Assembly (NCBI GenBank): GCA_021018815.1
Contig: JAITYX010000026.1
Coordinates: forward strand, 2,542,001-2,606,000
DNA length: 64,000 nucleotides
From: Talinum fruticosum
Lineage: Eukaryota > Streptophyta > Magnoliopsida > Caryophyllales > Talinaceae
Reading direction: 5' to 3'
In this document: in pieces, positions 55,176-64,000 of the stretch
Layout of the letters: each line of letters starts with the position of its first letter
Position numbering within the stretch: position 1 is the stretch's first letter
Made by a program: the position numbers and the translations under genes
Notes under the pieces: generated by a model
Told to the model about the DNA's origin: nothing
The model's database searches: none
What the model saw: only the letters and a program-made list of their open reading frames with translations

Positions 55176-56615
55176 TGAAGACTCAGCCATAACTCTCTAT
55201 CTCTCTTAGGTTTTGATTCTAAGTCATTCCGCGCATTATAGAAACTTTTATCTAAGTTTTTATTCTTTTACGATTGGCTCGAAATTGCTTCATTGCATAT
55301 CTCTTACTTGTGTTTCGACTCACTCGGACATCACTCAGAAACATTGTATGCTTAAATAATTTCTCACACATATTTATTCCGAGCACTAACTTTGTGTTTC
55401 ATGGTAAAATGAATTACAATGTTAATTCTTTATTCTAAGTTAGTTTATTTCTTGGAATATTATTTGATTGAATCAAGTTCATGTTTATTGATGCTCTGTT
55501 ATATATCTTGATTACTTGTAGGATTGACTTAATATGGAATTTGAACCTAGTGCATATTAGACTCAGAAAATTCCATTCTTTTAGGCAAAAGATAATTAAG
55601 CACTTAATTACTCCGATTTAATTATCATTTGTGCCTAATCTTTGACCAAAGTATTTTATACTTTGAGAACCAATGTGATTTGCTTTTGTAGGCTATGCAA
55701 ACAAGGCTAATCTATTTTTGAATTACAAAAGCAACCAATTTCTAGCCTTTAAACACAAGCGAGACAAGTTTTAGCTACTTCTAGACATGGATTAGACACC
55801 GTGTCGGGGTGTTTGTTTCCAAAGCTGAAAAATCCAACTCTAGGTCTAACGCTTGTTTCCACCTTAGTTTTCAGTCACCACTAGTTGATTAGACCATCTT
55901 TTAGAGCCAAGAGTCATTGCACAATGTTCACAGACCCAACGGATCTTTTCTAAGTGACTCGGAATTTTCCTCGAACGGTTAGTGAAGACTTCGGTCTAGA
56001 AACAAAACTCAACGGTCATTTTGCACAGTTATCTATATATAGAAGCCACTCCTAAAGACTAGAAGATTGCTGAAGCTAAAACTTATTGCTGAATTTATTG
56101 CCTAACACTTACTTAGAACATACTTACTCAATCTTCTACTTACAAGTCCAAGTTTGTATTTCACATATTCGAGTTGTAGAGAAAGTCGTGTAATCAGTTG
56201 TATACTTCTCTTACTTTCCGAGCAAGTCCCTTGACTGAGCTCGAAGGGTTACCTCAGCTTAATTGTCCCCGATTGTAAAGGTTACCTCAGTCGGAAGTAC
56301 TAGATCAAATAAGGGAACTTCTAAGTCTCGGAAAACCTTGTAATAAATTGTGTAAGAGAGCTATTCTAGTTAAGTCAGTCCTTTGTATTTTGTGGATTCA
56401 AAATAGTGGATTTGACTTGCTACGTGGATTAGCACAGATCCGTGGTTTTGTGCCCCATGACGGTTTTCACGTACATCCGTGTATTTATGTTTTTGAGTCC
56501 AATCTAGACTCAGAATTTACTTTATATAAGTGATTGTGCAAAAAGTGTTTAAATTTTCTTCATCACCCTATTCACCCTCCTAGGGTGACTTAGACTCTCC
56601 AAGAGAAAACCTTTA
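55176..56615 (+). repeat. SIRE-D 5' LTR
   Basis: 1,440 bp, starting TGAAGACTCAGCC and ending CTTTA (expected CTTCA). Followed by a PBS (TTGGTATCGAGC, 56617) and Gag, so it is a 5' LTR and not the 3' LTR of SIRE-C. AACAT precedes it. The TATA box reads TATATATA at 56034-56041. Confidence 0.85.
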
Positions 56616-56673
56616 ATTGGTATCGAGCTTAGCCTTTCAAGAGGATCTCACCATCCAAAGGTCTAAAGATCAA

Positions 56674-58480
56674 ATGGCTCAAAAAATGGAGAGTTTGATG
56701 AAGGAAGATCATCCACTAGACCACCAAAGTTCAAAGGGTCAAACATTGCACATTGGATGAAAATGATGGAATGCTTCCCGATGGATAACAATGAAGAAGT
56801 CCGGGATATCATCCAAGGAGGCAACTACATCCCAAAGAAGATGGAGAGTGGAAGTACTGTGCCTAAGGCCAAATCCAAGTTCACCACTGAAGAGACCGAT
56901 AAATTCGGAAAGAACTTCATAGCTATGAACACACCGATGTGTGCTATTAGCGTAGAAGAATAAAACAGAGTCTCGACTCGTGACACAACTAAAGAGGTGT
57001 GGGATACCCTTGTCAACACCTATGAAGGAACAAGTCAAGTGAAGTAGGCGAAGATAAGTCAATATCTTCACAAGTATGAGATGTTCAAGATGGAGCTAGC
57101 AGAGAGCATCACTCGGATGTATGTTCGGTTCAAAGAGATTACTAATAATCTCAAGTATCTAGGTAGAAAGATCTCTTAAGAAGAAATGTCTAGAAAAATT
57201 ATGAGAAGTCTACCAAAGAGAAAGTGCGGTCCTAAGGTGACACCTATTAAAGAAGCTCAGAACCTCTCTCAACTAAGGCCGGATGAGCTTATTAGGAAGT
57301 TATTTAACCACGAGATTCATCTCGGAAGAAGAAGATGCCGATGCCAGCACCAAAAGGAACATTGCGCTGAAGGCCTCATAAAACATATGTGAAAGTCTCG
57401 AGCTCCTTAGGATTAGAAGAGGATCCTATGGCACTCATTGCCCGCAGACTTTAAGAGAATGATGAAGTAGAAAAAGTGGGAAAAGAAGCCAAATGATTAG
57501 TTTTACAAGAAAGACAAGAAGGACTCGAAAAGGTAAATATTCATTCCCTTCAAAGTTATCTTTAATTAAGAACTCTTATTGCTTTGAATGTGGCAGCAAG
57601 GAGCACATAGTCAAAGATTGTCCCAAAAGAAAAAAGGACAGAAAGAAAAAGGCTATGATGGCTTAATAGAGTGATGATGACTCATCTGAAGAAGATGATT
57701 TTGACGACTCAAAGTGTCTTATGGCACCGACATACTCAAAAGCTAAATCGGGTTAGACAATGAGAGCTCGGATATTGAGGAGGTAATTGAATACTTTCTC
57801 AAGTTCTCTAAAGTTGATTTAGCCACATATATTTATACTTTGGAAGAAAAGTCAAATTCTGACTCTTCATAGTTTAAAAAACAACTTGAGTATCTTAGTA
57901 GTGAGAGCAATGTTTTGAAAAATGAGTTAGAAAACTTGAGACAAAATATGAAGGTACTTAAGACCAGTACTCAAAAACATGAGACCGAGTCCGAGTCACT
58001 CGAAAAGAGAATGAGCAATTAAAAAGAAGCTCAATGAGTCTGAATAGCTTGTTTTGAAGCTCACTAAAGGTTAGAAAAACCTTGATCGTTTACTTGGCTC
58101 TCGGTGTGTCTCATTCAGGAAAGAAGGACTTGGTTACAATGCTAAAGAGGAATCTAATTACTATTCAAATCTCTTCAAAGCTGATTCTAGAACTGTAAAG
58201 TTCAGGAAGGTTGGGCATGGTCCTATTCATACAAATGAAAAAAGGACTGAGCCTAGACCAGTTTATAGGAAAAAGCCTTCTCCACCTCTTTACAAAAGAA
58301 AAGACTTTCTAAAGAAAGAGACACAAACTCTGTTTTCTAGAAGGAAGACTTAGAATTAGACCAAACCCAAAATTATTCAAATCTGGGTTCCCAAGAGTGC
58401 TCTTCCTTAGAGAATGACCATAATAAAGACCGTTACTTGGGTTTGTAAGAGAAAGTGAGAAGGGTTAGTTCGTTTTTGTT
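56674..58480 (+). pseudogene. gag: SIRE-D Gag
   Basis: Begins at the ATG at 56674 and shifts frame at once. 56757-56963 is open with MKMMECFPMDNNEEVRDIIQ, GNYIPKKM and MNTPMCAISVEE. Then come KEVWDTLVNTYEGTSQ and SQYLHKYEMFKMELAESI (57000-57110), and an intact knuckle CFECGSKEHIVKDC (57580-57621) in a Lys-rich setting. Acidic and coiled segments follow to the Gag-Pro linker. Multiple stops are present. Confidence 0.82.
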
Positions 58481-58489
58481 TTGCGGGTA

Positions 58490-58945
58490 ATTAAGAAGAA
58501 GAAGGGTCACTAGTACTTGGACAGGTGGATGCGTACGTCACATGTTAGGTGATTCAAGACTCTTTTTGAGTTAAAAGATCCGTAATGAGGCAAAGTCACA
58601 TTTGGAAACAATACCAAATGCAAGATTGTAGGGATTGGCAAAATTGGTAAAGGAAACAACTCAGTCAGTGCAGTCTACCTTGTTAAAGGGCTGAAATATA
58701 ATCTTGTCGGCATCTCTCGGCTATGTGAAAAAGGCCAAGAGGTAAGGTTCACTCATACTAACTGCTACATTTCGATGCAGTCACCAAAGAGACTAAGCTC
58801 TCGAGTCCGAGGTCGGGTAACACCTACACTATCCCTCTCTCGTATTCCAGTTAGAATTTATCTGGTTTGAAAGCATTTTTAAATGTTGATTCATGGACTT
58901 AACATCATAGAGTATGTCATATTAGCATGCATATGAAATTAGCAT
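58490..58945 (+). pseudogene. pro: SIRE-D protease and integrase start, truncated
   Basis: Near 58520 the protease motif reads GGCVRHMLGDSRLF (D of DSG lost), then FGNNTKCKIVGIGKIGKGNN, YLVKGLKYNLVGISRLC and FDAVTKETKLSS. The integrase start (ALKHF-like, CHISMHM) ends at about 58945, where unrelated DNA begins. No later pol domain of SIRE-D is in the window. Confidence 0.75.
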
Positions 58946-60176
58946 TGATTGAAGAGTGTCAACTATGGTTTTAAATCAATACTAAGAAGCAAATCTTGGT
59001 CTAAGCTCAAAAGAGAAAGTATCAACTTATAGAGGGCAAGTGAGATTCAGTTAATATTCTGTTACCAATCAAACATAGAATATCAATCTCAACGGTAACC
59101 TTTTGAAGTTACAACGATCATTTACACGAATAGCAAGTTATAAAAGTTCAAGTTGAAGACCAGAATAAGCAAGCAAGAGAATATACATCCAATCTTATCG
59201 TATTAAATCTCTTGTAATCATAATTCCAAAGAATCATATTCTACTTGTAGTAAAGTGTCTTAGGGAAGATACTTTGTGAGTTATTGTAGCAAAGAGTCTT
59301 ACGGATGATTGCTTTATGAGTTGTACCACTTAAGAGAAGAATCGGTGAAAGGACTTTAGAGTAAGTGAACTCGAAAGATTAGTCAGAGAGTTAAGTTAAG
59401 AGCTCTTCGGACAGTCAAACAATAAGAGAAATGGAGAATAATCCTTAGGTAGGAAACCATAGGTGGTGACTAACCTAGATATTTGGATTTGGGCTAAGAT
59501 TGTGAACAAACAACGTGTCTTTGTTTCTTTTAATTTTCTGCTTGTTTGTTTCATTTCACAATCTAACCTCCCTTCATAGCAAAGTTTAGTCACACAAAAT
59601 TAAAATTTGAAATACCATATTCACACCCCTCTAGGATATATCTAACCTTTTGGGAGATATATATATATATTCAACCTAACAGTTTAAGCAAAAAAACATA
59701 TATTATTCTATAAGAGTGCTGAAGGCAATTAACTATATATATAATTTTGCCGATGTTATTGAACAACATATGAAAATTGAAGTGTCGATGAAAACCCGTA
59801 TACTTTTAAAGCTATCCGCAGATGTCATAAAGTTGTGACCTGGATAACATGTTAATCAATCATAATAGTGGTTTAGGCTATCGATATTATTATTATGTAT
59901 TTTTTACAAAATGTTAACATTTATTTTTTATAAAATGATGTTTATTTATATATACTAGTAAAAGTAATTTTATTTTTAGCTTATTTAATTTTTTCCATGA
60001 TTTATTTAAATACAATATATAATATGAATTTTTTAAAATCTAATATTCCTTTTATTGTTGTATTTGTTGTCATTACAGCTAGCCTACCACTAACAATTGA
60101 TCTAATTTTAAGTGACAGGAACAAGGTAGGTGGAAAGAGAAAGGAAAGGGAGGTGAGAGAAATCACAAATTTGACT
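58946..60176. mobile_element. Unclassified insertion, possibly a copia LTR fragment
   Basis: The first part starts TGATTGAAGAGTGTCAAC and has leader-like text ending ATTCACACCCCTCTAGGATA (59620-59639), the CACCCCTCTAGGG style found at many copia LTR ends. An AT-rich part with TA repeats (59657-59675) follows to 60176. No TSD, PBS or protein was recognised, and the open frame at 59997-60275 runs into SIRE-E and is not convincing. Confidence 0.35.
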
Positions 60177-61619
60177 CGAAGACTTAGGCATAACTCTATA
60201 TCTCTCTATGGTGTTGATTTCAAGTCATTCTCACTCTTTAAGAAACTTATCTTTAAGTTTTCAATACTTGTTTAACCTACTCGAAAAGCATTTCTCAAGT
60301 AAAACACTTATCTCTAGGTTTCTAACCCACTCGGATATATCTCAAACAGTTATCATGAGTAAATAATTTCACATGCATAACTTATTCGAGTTCCGACTTA
60401 TTGCATTCACTATAAAAGAATTATTGCGTTAATTCGACTTTGTGTGTCGGAATTATTAACTGAAATTATTTATCCGACAAATTTGATGCATTATGTTTAT
60501 ATAATTTTAATCTCTCATTTATCTAAAAGATAGACACAAAATTGAATTAGAACCTGTTGAATATTGGACCCGAGAAAATTCCATTTATTTAGGTTAAGAA
60601 TAATTAAGGGCTTAATTATTTAAATTAATCTGTCATCCTTGCCTAATCTTTAGACTAAAGTATTTTTGTACTTTGAGTACCATTTTGATTTGCTTTTATA
60701 GGTTGATTAAAGTATTTTAATCTCATTTTTAAAAGAAAAAGGACCCGGCTTCTAACCATTAAACACCAGCATACGAGAAAAGTATTGTTTCAAGACAGGC
60801 TCGGACACTCGTGTCACGGTTGTTTGTTTCTAAAGTCAGTAAACTTCAATTTTGAGTCTAATAGCTATTTCCACCCCAGATTTAAGTCACAACTATTGGA
60901 TTGAACCATCTTTTGAACCAAGGACCAAATCACAACGTTCATATTTGCAACGACTTCTTTTCTAAGAGACTCGGACTATCCATTACAACGACTAATGGAG
61001 CTTCCCGATCCAGATTCAGTCACAACGGCTACTCGCCTTACTATGCATAAATAGAAGCCATCGTACAAGACCCGAAGATTGACGAACTTATTACTGAACA
61101 GTTATTTAGATCTTACTCTCTCAATCTTTAGCTTTCAACTTTATACTTAAAATTTTTCTCACTTTACGAGTTGAAAAGAAGAAGTCTTATAATTACTCTT
61201 ACTTACTTTAATTCATTGACATCCCTTGACTGAGGTATAAGGGTTAACTCAGCTTAGTTGTCTCTAGCTATAAGGTTATCTCAATTACGAATTACTAGAA
61301 CAGATAAGGGAATTTACGTGTCTAGGAAAATCTGTATTGAATTGTCTAAGCGAGAAATTATGTAAGAGTCGGTCCTTGTATTTTGTTGATTCAAAATAGT
61401 GGATTTGACTTGGTGTCTAGATTGAAGTTATCCGTAGTGTTCCGCCCTAGGAGGGTTTCCACGCATTTTCTATGTTCTGTCTTTTTGAGTTCATTCTAGA
61501 CTCATAACTGATTTTCCGAGCTCATACCTTGCAAAAAAATTTATTCCTTAAAATTGCCTTCTCACCCTATTCGCCCCTGCCCCTCTAGGGTGATTCGGAC
61601 TCTCAAGAGAAAACCTTCA
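60177..61619 (+). repeat. SIRE-E 5' LTR
   Basis: 1,443 bp, starting CGAAGACTTAGG (TG changed to CG, as in the SIRE-A 5' LTR) and ending CCTTCA. Homologous along its length to LTRs C and D. Followed by a PBS-like TTGGAATCGGAGC. Confidence 0.85.
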
Positions 61620-61620
61620 A

Positions 61621-61633
61621 TTGGAATCGGAGC
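61621..61633 (+). other. SIRE-E primer-binding site (degenerate)
   Basis: TTGGAATCGGAGC against TTGGTATCAGAGC in SIRE-C. Confidence 0.75.
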
Positions 61634-61677
61634 ATAGCCTTCTCAAAGGATCTAACAATCCAAGGTTTAAAGATCAT

Positions 61678-63470
61678 ATGGCTCTTAACTATGGAGAGTT
61701 CAATGAAGGAAGATCTTTCACCGGACCACCCAAGTTCAAGGGATCAAACTTCGCTCACTAGAAGAAAATCATGGAGTGCTTCATCGAGGACTATGATGAA
61801 GATGTCCGGAACATCATCTGCAATGGCAACTACATTCCTTCTAAGACAGAGGGCTCGTGTTCGGTACCCAAGGTAAAGTTTGAGTTCACTGCATAAGAAA
61901 ACAAGAAATACAGAAAGAACTTCAAGGAAATGAACACACTTGATGTGTGTAATTCACTCAACAGAATACAACGAGTATCTGTTTATGATACTGACCAAAG
62001 AAGTGTGGGACACACTGGTTACTACTTATGAAGGTATCGGTCAAGTGAAGCAAGCCAAGATAAGTTAGTATCTCTACAAGTATGAGATGTTCAAGATGGC
62101 TGATAAGAACATAACTCATATGTACATTTGCTTCACTGAGATTGTTAACAATCTCAAGTCTATCGGGAAAAAGATGTCTCATGAAGAAGTCGTCAAAAAG
62201 ATTTTGAGGAGTTTACCAAAGAGAAGATGGGGTCCCAAGATGACAGTTATCGAGGAAGCTCGGGATCTCTCTCAAATAAAATCGAGATGAGCTCATTAGG
62301 AAACTACTCACCTATGATTTGCATCTAAAGGAAGAAGAATCCGAGGTCAACACCAAAAGAAACATTACTCTCAAGGAGTTAGAGGAACCAGGTCCAAGTA
62401 TGAGCTCCTCAAATTTTGAAGAACACCCCATGGCACTTCTAGCCCGAGGATTTAAGAAAATGATGAAATAGAAAAAGCGGCGGAAGAAGCCTAAGCAAGA
62501 GTTCTATAAGATGGATAGAAAAGGTAAATTCTCATCCTCTTCAAATTTGTCTTTAACTAAGAACTCTAGCTGTTTTGAGTGTGGCAGCAAAGAACACATA
62601 GTCAAAGATTGCCTAAACAGGAACAAGGACAAAAAGAAGAAAAAGGCTATGATATCCACCTGGAGTGATGATGAGTCGGAAGAATATGACGACACTAATA
62701 ATGAATCAAAGTGTCTCATGACTCTATTCGACTCAAAAGTTGGATCCGAGTTAGAGAGTGAAGCATTAGATACTGCGGAAACATATCCTCATGAGGTAAT
62801 CACTTACTTTCTCAAATTCTCCAAGCACGATCTTGCTAGATATATTTTTACTTTAGAGGAGAAGTCCAATTATAAATCTTCTAAATTTAAAGAGAAATTA
62901 AAGATGCTGAGAACAACTCTTTGAAAAATGATTTAGAAAAACTAAGACAGAACCTGAAGGTTCTTGAGACTAGTATTCAAGATAATGAAACCGAGTTTGA
63001 GTGCCTTAGAACAAAGAATGAGCAGTTGAAACAAAAGCTCAATGAGCCTCAAGAGTTGGTTTTAAAGCTTACTCAAGGATAGAAAAACGTTGATTTACTA
63101 CTGGGTTCTCGGTGTGTCTCTTTCGAAAAGAAGGACTTGATTACAATGCTAAAGAGGAAGATAATTCCTACAAAAATATTTTCAAAACTGATCCTAGAAA
63201 CTATTAAGTTTAGAAAGGATGAGTATGGTCCCATTCATCTAAAAAGAAAAGGGACTAAGCTCGACGACCTTTTATGAAAAAGTCCGCTCAACGAGTTTAC
63301 AAAAGGAGAGGATTTCATAAGAAATAGACACAAAGTCGGTTCTCAAGAAAGAAGACTTAGAATCGGACTAAACCCAAAATCATTCAAATTTGGGTTCCCA
63401 AAATGCTCTTCCTCATAAAAGAACCACGAGTAAAGATAGTTACTTGGGCTTGTAAGAGGAAGTGAGAAGG
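61678..63470 (+). pseudogene. gag: SIRE-E Gag with intact zinc knuckle
   Basis: The ATG at 61678 starts MALNYGEFNEGRSFTGPPKF, with stops at HW/H* and later. 62087-62290 has MFKMADKNITHMY and EIVNNLKSIGKKMSHEEVV. The open frame 62511-62924 (137 residues) carries CFECGSKEHIVKDC (62571-62612) with basic flanks (NRNKDKKKKKAM), then an acidic stretch and YFLKFSKHDLARYIFTLEEK. The Gag-Pro linker to 63470 is frameshifted. This is one of the best kept Gag pieces in the window. Confidence 0.85.
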
Positions 63471-63489
63471 GTTAGTTTGTTTCTATTTT

Positions 63490-63790
63490 GTAGGTAACTC
63501 GGAAACAAATGTGTTACGAGTACTTAAATAGTGGATGCTCACACCACATGTTCGGAGATTAAAGACTCTTCTCGGAACTTGAGAATATGAAAGGAAGGAA
63601 AGTCACATTTGGAGATAACAGTAAGGGCAAGATAGTTGAAATTACAAAATTGGTCAAGGAGACGAGTTCAGTTAGTCTAGTGTATCTTGTCCAATAGTTC
63701 ACGTACAATCTGCTGAGCATCTCTCAATTGTGTGACAATGGTCAAGAGGTAATATTCACTCATACCAACTGCTTCATTTCGATGCGGTTA
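63490..63790 (+). pseudogene. pro: SIRE-E protease remnant
   Basis: Near 63530 it reads NSGCSHHMFGD (catalytic DSG changed to NSG), followed by FSELENMKGRKVTFGDNSKG, YNLLSISQLCDNGQEV and FDAVTKETKLSGPR. Stops interrupt it. Confidence 0.75.
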
Positions 63791-63799
63791 CCAAAGAGA

Positions 63800-64000
63800 C
63801 AAAGCTATCAGGTCCGAGGTCGGGTAACACCTATACTATTCCTCTTTCTGATTCTAATCAAGATTTATCATGTTTAAAAGCTTCGTTGAATGTTGATTCA
63901 TGGACATGACATCGTAGATTAAGTCATATCAGCATGCATATTATCAAGAAACTTGCATCTCATAGATTAGTAAGAGGACTGCCTAATTGTTCATTTAAGA
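63800..64000 (+). pseudogene. int: SIRE-E integrase start, cut by window end
   Basis: Reads SNQDLSCLKASLNVDSWT, a stop (TGA for TGG), then HRRLSHISMHIIKKLASHRL and VRGLPNCSF up to base 64000. This is the zinc region of the copia integrase; the element continues beyond the window. Confidence 0.8.

Noticed and set aside
55176..56615. SIRE-D LTR considered as the 3' LTR of SIRE-C (a short LTR-gag-LTR element)
   Set aside because: It is followed by a PBS and a full Gag, lacks a preceding polypurine tract, and differs clearly from LTR C.
59997..60275. 92-residue open frame with a hydrophobic N terminus
   Set aside because: It crosses the SIRE-E LTR boundary at 60177 and its second half is LTR sequence. 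The hydrophobic start comes from AT-rich DNA.

Overview
The window is a nuclear segment of a flowering plant. The evidence is the LTR retrotransposons (Ty1/copia of the SIRE/Maximus type; Ty3/gypsy of Athila-like, Tat/Ogre-like and Del/Tekay-like types), CACTA (En/Spm) DNA transposons with TNP2 transposase, and plant mobile domain (PMD) relics. DNA is AT-rich. I see no rRNA, tRNA, CRISPR or bacterial gene, and no intact host gene: every coding stretch belongs to a mobile element or a PMD pseudogene. The species cannot be named from the sequence alone.

Layout. 1-1954: probable LTR and 3' tail of a minus-strand gypsy element. 1955-14097: a CACTA element (CACTA-1) with a recognisable minus-strand transposase, split in its TNP2 domain by an Athila-like gag-protease element (5436-11022) with matching LTRs and a near-perfect 5-bp target duplication. 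14098-14736: a 70-bp inverted repeat and the orphan right end of a second CACTA family. 14737-14993 and 38455-40018: two halves of one PMD relic, separated by a 23.5-kb insertion. That insertion is a minus-strand SIRE element (SIRE-B, 14994-38454), itself invaded in its 3' LTR by a plus-strand SIRE element (SIRE-A, 15322-26191) and in its reverse transcriptase by a 2.9-kb solo gypsy LTR (30878-33814). 40401-42068: a second PMD relic with three transition-type stop codons. 42244-45167: a 2.9-kb non-autonomous CACTA element (CACTA-3). 45178-53574: a decayed minus-strand Tat/Ogre-like gypsy element carrying a truncated copy of the same gypsy LTR. 53575-64000: three more SIRE-type 5' LTRs (C, D, E) in plus orientation, D inserted into the gag of C, and E running off the window end.

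The elements do not form a pathway. They form an insertion history that can be ordered from target-site duplications: PMD relic, then SIRE-B, then SIRE-A and the solo LTR; CACTA-1, then the Athila-like element; Tat/Ogre-like element, then SIRE-C, then SIRE-D. The most interesting signals are the env-like third ORF of the SIRE elements, preceded in both copies by a TATA-like box; the 8-kb head-to-head pairing potential of SIRE-A and SIRE-B; the gag-protease-only Athila-like element with expandable palindromic LTR motifs; and the PMD gene pair embedded among transposons. Positions of decayed coding blocks are approximate, because reading frames were followed by eye through stops and frameshifts.
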